A DNA stretch of 64,000 nt from Halomonas urumqiensis (GTDB lineage: Bacteria > Pseudomonadota > Gammaproteobacteria > Pseudomonadales > Halomonadaceae): the NCBI RefSeq assembly GCF_003028575.1, contig NZ_PYUD01000001.1, forward strand, positions 1,116,001 to 1,180,000, in the 5' to 3' direction. Below, piece by piece: positions 36,028 through 44,526 of this stretch. The translations under genes were made by a program, and so were the position numbers. The first letter of the stretch is position 1; the number at the start of each line of letters is the position of its first letter. Below the pieces are notes generated by a model. That model had not been told where the DNA came from. It saw only the letters and a list, made by a program, of their open reading frames with translations, and made no database searches.

Positions 36028-36528
36028 TCAGTCTGCTCGAATGGCCTCGACATCGAATTCCACGGCGACATCGAGGGTGTCGTCGGGGTCATGGCCCTCG
36101 CTGATGGAAGCCAGATAGAGCAGTGTCGTTTCGACATTGCCCTTGAGACGGGCCGTGTCACCTTCGATTTCCAGTGTTTCGAACTGAATGTTGGCGGTCT
36201 CACCTTCGGTGCCGTAGTGCGGCATCATGCTCGATTCCGGAAGGTACATGACGCTTGCATCCATCGGCTGGCCGTTCATGACCATGAAGTCGATGCTCAA
36301 GGTGCCCTCCAGTGCATAGCGCGGTTCCCGGTGGGCCTGGATGGTGATCGAGAACATGCCCGGGGCGATTTCGCTGAAGTTCGCCGTCGAACCTTCACTG
36401 TGCGTGACCACATGCCATTCGCGCGCGTCGCCATCCAAGGTGCCGTTGACGCCTGCGGCCTGGGCCGTGACAGCGATTGCCAGCGTGGCGGCAGTCAGTA
36501 CTAGAGGTTGCCATGACATCTTGCTCAT
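36028..36528 (-). CDS. Small periplasmic protein of unknown function
   Basis: A 166-residue protein with a clean signal peptide (MSKMSWQPLVLTAATLAIAV then TAQA, cut before AG). The mature part is acidic and beta-rich (GTLSIDFMVMNGQ, NIQFETLEIEGDTARLKGNV), somewhat like YceI or other lipocalin-like domains, but the match is not strong enough to name. AAGGAG is 6 bases before ATG and lies inside a repeated unit (see 36529-36550). It stands alone on the minus strand, converging with ffs. Confidence 0.75.
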   Translation of the reverse strand: MSKMSWQPLVLTAATLAIAVTAQAAGVNGTLDGDAREWHVVTHSEGSTANFSEIAPGMFSITIQAHREPRYALEGTLSIDFMVMNGQPMDASVMYLPESSMMPHYGTEGETANIQFETLEIEGDTARLKGNVETTLLYLASISEGHDPDDTLDVAVEFDVEAIRAD

Positions 36529-36550
36529 CCTTGTCTCCTTGTCTCCTTGT
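36529..36550. repeat. 8-bp tandem repeat carrying duplicated ribosome sites
   Basis: CCTTGTCT repeats 2.75 times directly upstream of the 166-codon gene. On the coding (minus) strand this gives ACAAGGAG twice followed by ACAAGG and the ATG. The ribosome site is therefore tandemly duplicated, and loss or gain of a unit by slippage would change its number but not the reading frame. Confidence 0.7.
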
Positions 36551-36668
36551 CGGCCCGCTAGGGCAAGCTTGAATTCACCAGCCGCATGGCGGGCGTGCTA
36601 ATCAAGATGGCTCACGGAGCGCAAGTTGCAAGTTGTCGCTGGGGGGGCGGGTATCACATCAACCGCGT

Positions 36669-38186
36669 TCAGTCGCGCCTTGGCATCGAGCTCTGCTGGT
36701 CACGTGACTGCTCGAGTTCCAGTGCAGCACGTTCGATCAGCTCGGACGGCAGTTCCCGCTTCACGGCCACCCCCAGCTCCTTGAACTCGGCGGTCTGCTT
36801 GATCAGGTTGCCGCGGCCGCTGACCAGGCGGCCCATTGCCTGGTCGTAGCTTTCCCGGGCGCCGTCGATCTTGCGGCCGACATCCTGCATGCTTTCGAGA
36901 AACAGCCGGAGCTTGTTATAGAAGGCCTCGGCACGGTTGGCCAGCTCGGCGCTATGACGGCTCTGGTCTTCGAAGCGCCACAGCTGGCGGACAATGTTGA
37001 GACTGGTGAGCAGGGTAGTCGGTGTGGCCACCAGTACATTGTTCTCGATGGCGCGCTGGAACAGCGTCTCGTCGAAGCGCAAGGCCTCCACGTAGGCCGA
37101 CTCCACCGGGATGAACATCACCACGACTTCAGGCGAATTGAGCCCTGGCAGCGCGTAGTAGTGCTTGTCGGCAAGCTCATTGATGCGCTCGGCTACTGCC
37201 TTGGCATGTTCGGCGAGCGCCTGCCGGCGGATGGCCTCGTCCTCGGCATTGACGTAACGCACATAGGCGGCAAGCGAGGTCTTGGCATCGATCACCAGGT
37301 GCTTGCCCTGGGGGAGATAGACCAGCGCATCGGGCCGTCGGCGGCCTTGCTCGGTGGTAAAGCTCGGCTCGCGACGGTAATCGTGTCCGGCGCGCAAGCC
37401 GGAGCCTTCGAGAACATTCTCGAGCATCAGCTCGCCCCAGTTGCCCTGCACCTTCTTCTGGCCCTGTAGCGCCTCGGTGAGCCGGCTCGCCTGGTCGGTG
37501 ATCTCGCGGTTCAGGTCCTGCAGGTGCTTGAGCTCGGTGCGCAGGCTGGCGCGCTGTTCGGTATCGAAGCGGTGGATGTTCTCGACCTTCTCGCGAAAGC
37601 CCTTCATCTCGGCTTGGATGGGCTGCAGCAAGCCGCTGATATTTTTCTCGGAGAGGGCCGAGAAGGCCTGGCCCTTGCGTTCGAGAATCTCGTTGGCGAG
37701 GTTTTCGAACTCCTGCTTGAGCTGGTCGCGGTTCTCCTTGAGCAGCGCGAGTTGCTCGGCGAAGTGTTGCTGTTTCTGTTCGAGCATGGTGGCAAGCTCG
37801 GCGTGGCGCGCCTGCCACTCGGCAAGCGCCGTTTGGCTTGCGTCGCGAGCTTGTCGCTCCTCCTGCCACCACTGCTGGTAGCGCGTGGCATCTCGCGTTG
37901 CTCCAGCGAGCTCGCTGTCGAGAGTCGCTACACGCACCTGGCTTTCCTGCAGGCTTTCCTGGAGGGATCGTCGCTGCTGCTCGTACTGAAGCTCCTCGGC
38001 CTGGCGTGTCTCGCCGTGTGCGTTGAGTTCGCCCTGGTGTTGGCGCCGGATGGCATTGATGCGCCGCGCGGCCACAAGCGATGCCAGGCCATAGGCCGCC
38101 ACGAAGGCGATCACGGCGACGATGCCCACCGCCTGAATGCTCGTTAGCCCAAGGGCCGAGAGGTCGAGTGCAGCGAGCTCGGTCAT
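36669..38186 (-). CDS. rmuC: RmuC-family DNA recombination protein
   Basis: A 505-residue protein: one N-terminal membrane helix (about 16-38), a long coiled coil (45-230), then the RmuC nuclease-like domain (about 240-420) with GNWGELMLENVLEGSGL, PDALVYLPQGKHLVIDAKTS and VVVMFIPVESAYVEAL. The E-x-D-A-K-like segment (VIDAKTS) fits a PD-(D/E)XK nuclease fold. In E. coli RmuC limits inversion at short inverted repeats. Its ATG overlaps the stop of the KfrA-like gene by four bases, so the two are translated together. Confidence 0.92.
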   Translation of the reverse strand: MTELAALDLSALGLTSIQAVGIVAVIAFVAAYGLASLVAARRINAIRRQHQGELNAHGETRQAEELQYEQQRRSLQESLQESQVRVATLDSELAGATRDATRYQQWWQEERQARDASQTALAEWQARHAELATMLEQKQQHFAEQLALLKENRDQLKQEFENLANEILERKGQAFSALSEKNISGLLQPIQAEMKGFREKVENIHRFDTEQRASLRTELKHLQDLNREITDQASRLTEALQGQKKVQGNWGELMLENVLEGSGLRAGHDYRREPSFTTEQGRRRPDALVYLPQGKHLVIDAKTSLAAYVRYVNAEDEAIRRQALAEHAKAVAERINELADKHYYALPGLNSPEVVVMFIPVESAYVEALRFDETLFQRAIENNVLVATPTTLLTSLNIVRQLWRFEDQSRHSAELANRAEAFYNKLRLFLESMQDVGRKIDGARESYDQAMGRLVSGRGNLIKQTAEFKELGVAVKRELPSELIERAALELEQSRDQQSSMPRRD

Positions 38187-39142
38187 GACTTGCTGGAGCC
38201 CTGCGGGCGCTGGCGCTGCTTGACCTGCATGGCATCCATGCGGGCCTTGAGAGCCGCTTGGGTGGCATTCAGTGCCTCGGCGCGAATTTCTGCCTTGGTT
38301 GCGCGCTGAATGGCTTCCTGGGCCTGTTTCAGTGACTCCTGGCGAGAGCGTTCGATGGCGTCAAGGCGCTGCTTCTGGCCAGCCCGCAGGTCACTGACCT
38401 CCTGGCGGTGGCGGGTGCGCTCGGCCTGAAGTTCCTTCTGTGCCTGGCTGAGCTGCTCGCTCTTTTCCCTGACCTGTTCGAGGGCCGACTCGCGCTGGGC
38501 CTCGGCCACCGACTGGTTGCGTTCTGCCTGTGCGACGTCAGCCTCCATGGCGCGTGTCTGCCGTTCGGACTCGACCCTCGCCTGGCGTTGTTCCTCGAGC
38601 TGGCGGGTCAGCATATCGACTTCCTGGCGCAACTTGGCCAGCTGTTCCCGGCTCTCCTGGTTGCGCTTGTGTTCACCCTCGAGCTGCTCGGCAAGGGCTT
38701 CGGCACGTGCCTCGAGCTCGTCGTGGCGCTTGACGGCGGCATCGCGTTCGTCACCCAGCATCGCCAGTGCGTGTGCCTGTTCGGCGCAACGGCGCTCCAT
38801 CGCCTCGCCCGCCTCGGCAAGCGTCGTTGCATCGTTGCGCGCCTCGTCGGCCTCGCGCTCAGCCGCGACACGGGCAGCATCGACCTGGCGCGCGATTTCG
38901 GTTTCCATGGACTCGATCAGGTGCGCCGGTAGCTCAGGCGCTGAGGGTTCCGGGTCGGGCTGTGCGGCGCGCCAGGCACCCAGGTGGCGCTGGATGATGT
39001 TGGGAGAGCCACTGCCGAGGTACTCTCGAACGCGCTTGAGCGTTGGTGCCGTACCTTTGGCGGCAAGGTTCTCGGCGGCGGCGGCAACCAGTTCATAGGT
39101 CACTGTATTGGCGGGCTCGGCGTCTTTTGCTTGCTGGCTCAT
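38183..39142 (-). CDS. KfrA-like DNA-binding coiled-coil protein
   Basis: A 319-residue protein. Residues 8-60 match the KfrA N-terminal DNA-binding domain (VAAAAENLAAKGTAPTLKRV, then REYLGSGSPNIIQRHLGAW), followed by an almost continuous Glu/Gln/Arg/Ala coiled coil to the end. KfrA proteins are plasmid regulators or stabilisers; chromosomal copies are less studied. I choose ATG 39142 because GGAAG lies 5 bases ahead; ATG 39154 and the open frame to 39244 lack one. It is coupled to rmuC by a four-base overlap and divergent from dnaX. Confidence 0.82.
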   Translation of the reverse strand: MSQQAKDAEPANTVTYELVAAAAENLAAKGTAPTLKRVREYLGSGSPNIIQRHLGAWRAAQPDPEPSAPELPAHLIESMETEIARQVDAARVAAEREADEARNDATTLAEAGEAMERRCAEQAHALAMLGDERDAAVKRHDELEARAEALAEQLEGEHKRNQESREQLAKLRQEVDMLTRQLEEQRQARVESERQTRAMEADVAQAERNQSVAEAQRESALEQVREKSEQLSQAQKELQAERTRHRQEVSDLRAGQKQRLDAIERSRQESLKQAQEAIQRATKAEIRAEALNATQAALKARMDAMQVKQRQRPQGSSKS

Positions 39143-39382
39143 GTCGTCTTCCATGTCGCGATGAATTGCCCTTCGATGACGCACCGGTTCGGCGCGCCTA
39201 GCGCGGCACAAGCCTAGCATAAGGCCAGGCTCGATGGCCGCCAAACCTCGCTTGGGATGGTGGCTTTGCGCGGCCCCTCCCAGTCGCTAGAATGGAGCTT
39301 TCCGCTCGGCCTTCTGGGGTGTAATGGCAATGCTGTCTCCCTGGCCGATGACGTTCGCCTCACCGCAAGGATTCCGCGCTCA

Positions 39383-41386
39383 ATGAGCTATCAGGTTCTG
39401 GCCCGCAAGTGGCGACCGCGCACCTTCCATGAACTGGTTGGTCAGGAGCATGTTCAACGCGCGCTGGTCAATGCCCTTGACCAGGGTCGCCTGCACCATG
39501 CCTACCTGTTCACCGGTACTCGTGGCGTGGGCAAGACGACGCTGGCGCGAATCCTGGCCAAGTGCTTGAACTGCACCGCCAAGGGCCGTGGGGACGAGGC
39601 GGTGACTTCCACACCATGTGGCGAGTGCGACAGTTGCCGCGCCATCGACGAGGGACGTTTCGTCGATCTCATCGAGGTGGATGCGGCCTCGCGCACCAAA
39701 GTGGAAGATACCCGCGAACTGCTCGATAACGTGCAGTACGCGCCGACTCAGGGACGCTTCAAGGTGTACCTGATCGACGAGGTGCACATGCTCTCCACGA
39801 GCAGCTTCAATGCGCTGCTCAAGACACTCGAAGAGCCGCCGCCCCATGTGAAGTTCCTGCTGGCCACCACCGACCCGCAGAAACTGCCCGCCACCGTGCT
39901 GTCGCGTTGCCTGCAGTTCACTCTCAAGCAGATGTCGCCCGAGCGCATCGTGGGGCATCTCACCAAGGTGCTCGGTGCCGAATCGGTGCCCTTCGAGGAG
40001 AGTGCGCTGTGGCTGCTGGGCCGTGCCGCCCAGGGCTCCATGCGCGACGCCATGAGCCTCACTGACCAGGCCATCGCCTTCGGCCAGGGGCGGGTCGAGC
40101 ATGCCGATGTAGCCGCGATGTTGGGCACCCTGGATCAGCGCCACGTGCTGGCGTTGGTGGAGGCGCTGGCTGATGTGGATGCCGCTCGGTTGCTGGCTGA
40201 GGTGGCGGCTCTCGCCGAGCGTGCCCCGGATTTCGCTGGGGTGCTCGATGAGGTCACCGCCTTGCTGCATCGCTTGGCGATTGCCCAGATGGTGCCCGAT
40301 GCGCTGGATAACGGTCACGGCGATCTTGACGCGCTGCTGGCCCTGGCAAGCCGATTCACCGCCGAGGATATTCAGCTCTATTATCAGATTGGCATTCAGG
40401 GGCGCGGTGATATGGAGCATGCCCCTGACCTGCGCACCGCCCTCGAAATGACGCTGCTACGCATGCTGGCCTTTCGTCCGCAGGGTGTTCCCCGCCCGGC
40501 GAAGACGCCGCTGCCGCTGCGGGGTGAGAGCCCCGGTGTCTCGAACGCCTCGGCAGGCCGCAAGCCCGATGCTGCCGATGAGCCGCAAAGCCCCTCAGCC
40601 GATCATCGTGAACCGATGGCCCGCGCCTTGACGAGTGATGAAGCGCCGGCTCCCTCGGCTTCAGACGCTACGGCGACGCCATCCGACCAGGAGCGCTTGC
40701 GTTACCATGAGCCTGCCGCGGGGGCGGCTGCGAGGACTGAATCTCCCGCTGCCACGCCAGAGGCGCCACCACCAGCGGAGCAGGAACCGGTCGATGAGCC
40801 ACCGCCGTGGATCGAGGCGGAGGCCGAGACCCATGACGCGCCGGCAACGTTTGAGCCGGAAGTGGTCGTGCCGGAAGTGGTTGCCTCGGAGGAGACACTG
40901 CCACCTCCCCCCGGCGGGCCTTCGCTAGCACCCGCCGCCGCATCGCCCGATCCGGTGCAATCGGCCTCGGCTGCCCAGGACGGTTTCAACCATGCCGACT
41001 GGCTTGCCTGTTTCGAGTCGCTGGGGCTTGGAGGCCTGACCCGCAACCTGGCGGCCAGTTGCATTGTCGAAGCCGACGACGGGGCACGTCTGCAGCTGCG
41101 TCTGGATCCGGCGCTGTCGGCCATGCGCGCCGAGGTGCATATCGAGCGTATCCAGGCGGCACTGGCCGATCATGGAGTGGCACGTCGGCTGGTGGTGGAG
41201 GAGGGCGTGTTGCCGGAAGGTATCGAAACACCCAGGCAGCAGGCCGAGCGATTGGCGGCCAAACGTCACGCCAAGGCGGTTGAAGCGCTCAAGGATGACC
41301 CCCATGTACAGAATCTGCAGAGTGCATTCGGTGCCCGACTGATCGAATCCACGGTCAAGCCCGCCAGTGCCGAGATCAGGCACTGA
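39383..41386 (+). CDS. dnaX: DNA polymerase III tau/gamma subunit
   Basis: A 667-residue protein. The AAA+ clamp-loader core (about 1-360) has Walker A GTRGVGKTT, the zinc-binding CLNC...CGECDSC cysteines, DEVHMLS and the sensor SRCLQF. A Pro/Ala/Glu-rich linker (about 370-530) precedes the C-terminal domain that contacts the polymerase. ATG 39383 gives the conserved opening MSYQVLARKWRP; AAGGA lies 11 bases ahead. It loads the sliding clamp and couples the polymerase cores. No A-AAA-AAG slip site was found, so a shorter gamma form by frameshift is not predicted. First gene of dnaX-ybaB-recR. Confidence 0.97.
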   Translation: MSYQVLARKWRPRTFHELVGQEHVQRALVNALDQGRLHHAYLFTGTRGVGKTTLARILAKCLNCTAKGRGDEAVTSTPCGECDSCRAIDEGRFVDLIEVDAASRTKVEDTRELLDNVQYAPTQGRFKVYLIDEVHMLSTSSFNALLKTLEEPPPHVKFLLATTDPQKLPATVLSRCLQFTLKQMSPERIVGHLTKVLGAESVPFEESALWLLGRAAQGSMRDAMSLTDQAIAFGQGRVEHADVAAMLGTLDQRHVLALVEALADVDAARLLAEVAALAERAPDFAGVLDEVTALLHRLAIAQMVPDALDNGHGDLDALLALASRFTAEDIQLYYQIGIQGRGDMEHAPDLRTALEMTLLRMLAFRPQGVPRPAKTPLPLRGESPGVSNASAGRKPDAADEPQSPSADHREPMARALTSDEAPAPSASDATATPSDQERLRYHEPAAGAAARTESPAATPEAPPPAEQEPVDEPPPWIEAEAETHDAPATFEPEVVVPEVVASEETLPPPPGGPSLAPAAASPDPVQSASAAQDGFNHADWLACFESLGLGGLTRNLAASCIVEADDGARLQLRLDPALSAMRAEVHIERIQAALADHGVARRLVVEEGVLPEGIETPRQQAERLAAKRHAKAVEALKDDPHVQNLQSAFGARLIESTVKPASAEIRH

Positions 41387-41438
41387 ATTCAGTGAAGCGT
41401 TCACATCCCAGTGAGCCTATTTGATAGAGGATTTTCCC

Positions 41439-41765
41439 ATGATGAAGGGCGGAATGGGCAATATCATGAAGCAGGCCCAGGAAATGCAGGAAAAGATGCA
41501 GCGTGTGCAGGAGGAAGTGGCGCAGGCTGAAGTGCTGGGCGAGGCGGGTGCCGGCATGGTCAAGGTGACCATGAACGGGCGTCACGACGTCAGCAAGGTC
41601 GATATCGACCCGAGTGTCATGGAGGAGGACAAGGAGCTCCTCGAGGACTTGCTGGCCGCCGCCGTCAATGACGCCGTGCGCAAGGTCGAGGCCAACTCAC
41701 GCGCCAAGATGGAAGAGGCCACCGCTGGCCTGAATCTGCCGCCCGGTTTCAAGATGCCGTTCTGA
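41439..41765 (+). CDS. ybaB: YbaB/EbfC nucleoid-associated protein
   Basis: A 108-residue DNA-binding protein of the YbaB/EbfC family: helical N-terminus ([20 protein letters not shown]), central [20 protein letters not shown] and C-terminal [11 protein letters not shown]. It forms tweezer-like dimers on DNA. Two consecutive ATGs exist (41439, 41442); AGAGG lies 8 bases before the first. Its place between dnaX and recR is conserved across bacteria. Confidence 0.95.
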   Translation: MMKGGMGNIMKQAQEMQEKMQRVQEEVAQAEVLGEAGAGMVKVTMNGRHDVSKVDIDPSVMEEDKELLEDLLAAAVNDAVRKVEANSRAKMEEATAGLNLPPGFKMPF

Positions 41766-41876
41766 TGGTTTCCTCAGTGCCCCTGCAAGCCATGACGACG
41801 AGGAGCCTCCCTTGACTGATCACTGCGTGCAAGACCCTCGCCTGGCGCTTCAACGGCCACTTGCGCAGGGTGGCCG

Positions 41877-42485
41877 ATGAGCTTTTCGCCGCTTGTCGAG
41901 CGTTTGATGGAGACGCTGCGGGTGTTGCCGGGTGTCGGACCCAAGACAGCCCAGCGCATGGCGATGCACTTGCTCGAGCGTGACCGCGATGGTGGTCGGC
42001 GCCTTGCCGAGGTACTCGACACGGCGCTCGAGCAGGTTGGCCATTGCCAACGTTGCCGAACTCTGACCGAGGAGACGGTATGCCGGCTGTGCGAGAGCCC
42101 GCGGCGCGATGACGGCGTGCTATGCGTGGTGGAATCCCCCGCTGACCAGTTGGCCATCGAAGAGGCAGGTGGTTTCACCGGTCGCTACTTCGTGCTGCAT
42201 GGCCACCTTTCCCCGCTGGATGGCATCGGCCCCGAGGACATCGGCCTTGCGCTTCTCGAGGAGCGTATTGCCGAGGGTCAGGTTCAGGAGTTGATCCTTG
42301 CCACCAACCCCACCGTCGAAGGCGAAGCCACTGCGCACTATATCGCCGCCCAGGTCGCCGGGCAGGGTGTTACCCTGTCGCGGCTCGCCTATGGCGTGCC
42401 GATGGGTGGTGAACTCGAATACGTCGATGGTGGTACGCTTAGCCGTGCCTTCAACGGCCGCCTGCCGTTCTCCGCTCTTCGATGA
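41877..42485 (+). CDS. recR: Recombination protein RecR
   Basis: A 202-residue protein with the helix-hairpin-helix region ([19 protein letters not shown]), a four-Cys zinc finger ([16 protein letters not shown], residues 58-73) and a Toprim domain ([14 protein letters not shown], about 82-175). It acts with RecF/RecO to load RecA at single-strand gaps. The 111 bases between ybaB and recR hold no gene that I can support. The ribosome site (GGGTGG) is modest. Confidence 0.96.
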   Translation: MSFSPLVERLMETLRVLPGVGPKTAQRMAMHLLERDRDGGRRLAEVLDTALEQVGHCQRCRTLTEETVCRLCESPRRDDGVLCVVESPADQLAIEEAGGFTGRYFVLHGHLSPLDGIGPEDIGLALLEERIAEGQVQELILATNPTVEGEATAHYIAAQVAGQGVTLSRLAYGVPMGGELEYVDGGTLSRAFNGRLPFSALR

Positions 42486-42510
42486 CGTTTCCAACCAGCC
42501 GGAACCCCGC

Positions 42511-43638
42511 ATGCCCCTGAGCCCCGACATACGCTGGATCGATACCCCCGCCGCCCTGGACGCCGCCTGTGCTGAAGTGGTTGATGCCCATGTGATCGCG
42601 CTGGACACCGAGTTCTTTCGCGAGAATACCTTTCATCCGGTGCCGGCTCTTATCCAGTTCTCGGCGGGTGGCCCGGCCTGGTTGATCGACCCGCTGGAGG
42701 TCGAGTGCACCGAGGCCTTTCGCCAGTTGCTCGCTACCGGTCCCTTGAAGCTGTTGCATGCCGCGAGCGAAGACCTCGAGGTCTTCGCGCACTGGGCCGG
42801 TGTGCCACCGGCACCGCTGATCGATACTCAGGTGGTGCAGTCACTGCTTGGCGACGTGCCTTCCATGGGCTATCAGAAATTGGTCGAGACATGGGTCGGC
42901 GAGACCCTGCCCAAGGACGAGACCCGCTCGGACTGGCTGAAGCGCCCGCTCACGCAGACCCAGAAACAGTATGCAGCCCTCGATGTGGTCTATCTGGTCA
43001 AGGTGTGGGAGCTGCAGCGCGAAGCCTTGGAACGCCACGGCCGCATGGCGTGGGCCGAAGCCGACTGCGCTGAACTGGTCGAACAGGCAACGCGTAGCGT
43101 CCATGCCGATGGCCAATGGTACCTGCGCCAGCGCCAGCTGTGGCGCTTGAGCCCACGTCAGATCGAGGCCTATCGGCGCTTGACCATCTGGCGGGAAGGC
43201 GAGGCCCGTGCCCGCAACCTGCCGCGAGGATGGCTGGTTCATGATCGCGTGCTCTATGCCATCGCCGAGCAACTCCCGGAAAACCGCTATGAGCTTTCTC
43301 ACATCGAGGGCGTCAAGCCAGGGCTGATCAAGCGCGATGGTGACCAACTGCTTGGGTTGGTGGCCGAAGCGCGGCACCTGGATGATGGCGAACTGCCCAA
43401 TCCCATGCATTCGCCCGTGGCGCCTGACTTCAAGAAGCGCATAAAGGCACTCAAGAAAGTGGTCAACGCCGAAGCCGAGACCCAGGGGGTGGCGCCTGAG
43501 GTACTGTTGCGCCGCCGTGAGCTGGAAGCGTTGGTGACCGCCGACCTGGACGGGCAGCCACTTCCCTTGCCCGTTGGATGGCGAGGGGAACGACTGAACA
43601 CTGCCCTCGGCCAGGCGCTTGAGGAGCTTGCGACATGA
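42511..43638 (+). CDS. rnd: Ribonuclease D
   Basis: A 375-residue 3'-5' exoribonuclease. The DEDD catalytic residues are visible: ALDTEFFRE (near residue 31), [16 protein letters not shown] and YAALDVVYL; the HRDC domains occupy about 205-370. It trims tRNA 3' ends. ATG 42511 is 25 bases after recR; the open frame upstream overlaps recR and is not used. The stop overlaps the ycgL start (ATGA). Confidence 0.94.
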   Translation: MPLSPDIRWIDTPAALDAACAEVVDAHVIALDTEFFRENTFHPVPALIQFSAGGPAWLIDPLEVECTEAFRQLLATGPLKLLHAASEDLEVFAHWAGVPPAPLIDTQVVQSLLGDVPSMGYQKLVETWVGETLPKDETRSDWLKRPLTQTQKQYAALDVVYLVKVWELQREALERHGRMAWAEADCAELVEQATRSVHADGQWYLRQRQLWRLSPRQIEAYRRLTIWREGEARARNLPRGWLVHDRVLYAIAEQLPENRYELSHIEGVKPGLIKRDGDQLLGLVAEARHLDDGELPNPMHSPVAPDFKKRIKALKKVVNAEAETQGVAPEVLLRRRELEALVTADLDGQPLPLPVGWRGERLNTALGQALEELAT

Positions 43639-43964
43639 GTGAAGAGACAACCTCTCGCGATGACAGGATGCGCGGCGACAAGCTGTTGTGCGAGGTGTTC
43701 AAGAGCCCTCGGCATGATGAAATGTATCTGTATGTGGACAAGCGCGATGGGCTTTCGCGCGTGCCCGAGGCGCTCGTCGAGCGGTTTGGCAAACCACGTT
43801 CGACCATGACGCTTATCTTGACGCCCGAGCGGAAAATGGGGCGTGCCAGCGCCGACGCTGTGATGGCGGCGATTCGCGACAAGGGCTTCTATCTGCAGAT
43901 GCCACCGGCCAAGGATGAGTATCTGTTGGATCTGTACAAGACGCCGACCGAAGCTCGCTATTAA
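43635..43964 (+). CDS. ycgL: YcgL family protein
   Basis: A 109-residue protein with the YcgL domain: [33 protein letters not shown] and [18 protein letters not shown]. Function is unknown, but linkage to rnd is widely conserved and suggests a role in RNA metabolism. It overlaps rnd by four bases. A 4 x 16 bp tandem repeat begins immediately after the TAA stop. Confidence 0.92.
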   Translation: MSEETTSRDDRMRGDKLLCEVFKSPRHDEMYLYVDKRDGLSRVPEALVERFGKPRSTMTLILTPERKMGRASADAVMAAIRDKGFYLQMPPAKDEYLLDLYKTPTEARY

Positions 43965-44028
43965 GTAGCAGGAATAATTAGTAGTAAGAATAGTTCGTAG
44001 TAGGAATAGTGAGTAGTAGGAATAGTAG
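43965..44028. repeat. Four tandem 16-bp repeats between ycgL and ycgN
   Basis: Units: 43965-43980 GTAGCAGGAATAATTA, 43981-43996 GTAGTAAGAATAGTTC, 43997-44012 GTAGTAGGAATAGTGA and 44013-44028 GTAGTAGGAATAGTAG. The array starts right after the ycgL stop codon and ends 33 bases before ycgN. It is A+T-rich in a G+C-rich genome, has stops in every frame and a unit not divisible by three, so it is non-coding. It looks like a variable-number repeat. Confidence 0.9.
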
Positions 44029-44061
44029 TCGGCAGTCGCCACGCGGCGTGAAGGAGCGAGC

Positions 44062-44511
44062 ATGCGAGAGCGGTTCTGGGAGCGTTTCCCGCTCGAGGAG
44101 TTGAGCGGTGAGGAGTGGGAGGCGCTGTGTGATGGCTGTGGCCAGTGCTGCCTGCTCAAGTTCCAGGATGCGGACACGGGCGACCTGGCGGTACTCAACG
44201 TGGCCTGTGAATTGCTGGATACCCACAGTTGCCGCTGCAGCGACTACGAGCACCGCTTCGAGAAAGTGCCGGATTGCACGCGCCTGACACCGGCACTGAT
44301 CGACGAGTTTCGTTGGTTACCCCATTCCTGCGCCTATCGCCGGGTGGCGGAGGGGCGCAAGCTGGCACGCTGGCACCCATTGCTCTCGGGTGACCCTGAG
44401 CGGGTACATCGCAAGGGGGTCAGCGTGCGCAGTTTCGCGGTGTCGAGCCGCGAGGTGGACCCTGCGCACTACGAGGACCACATCATCGCGGTGATTCCCA
44501 TCGACGATTGA
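44062..44511 (+). CDS. ycgN: YcgN family cysteine-cluster protein
   Basis: A 149-residue protein of the YkgJ/YcgN Cys-cluster family: CDGCGQCCLLKF (residues 23-34) plus CELLDTHSCRCSDY and CTRL supply Cys residues that probably bind zinc or an Fe-S cluster. Function is unknown. GGAG lies a few bases before ATG. It is separated from rnd-ycgL only by the tandem repeat and is probably co-transcribed. Confidence 0.9.
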   Translation: MRERFWERFPLEELSGEEWEALCDGCGQCCLLKFQDADTGDLAVLNVACELLDTHSCRCSDYEHRFEKVPDCTRLTPALIDEFRWLPHSCAYRRVAEGRKLARWHPLLSGDPERVHRKGVSVRSFAVSSREVDPAHYEDHIIAVIPIDD

Positions 44512-44526
44512 GGGGTGTTGTCAGGC

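Noticed and set aside
35774-36118. Overlapping plus-strand frames across 35769-36504
   Set aside because: They run through the 4.5S RNA gene and the antisense of a signal-peptide protein; chance frames.
39380-40420. 346-codon minus-strand frame opposite dnaX
   Set aside because: Overlaps the conserved clamp-loader core, which is certain on the plus strand.
39383-41386. Programmed frameshift in dnaX giving a gamma subunit
   Set aside because: I found no A-AAA-AAG or similar slip sequence with a downstream stem around the usual position.
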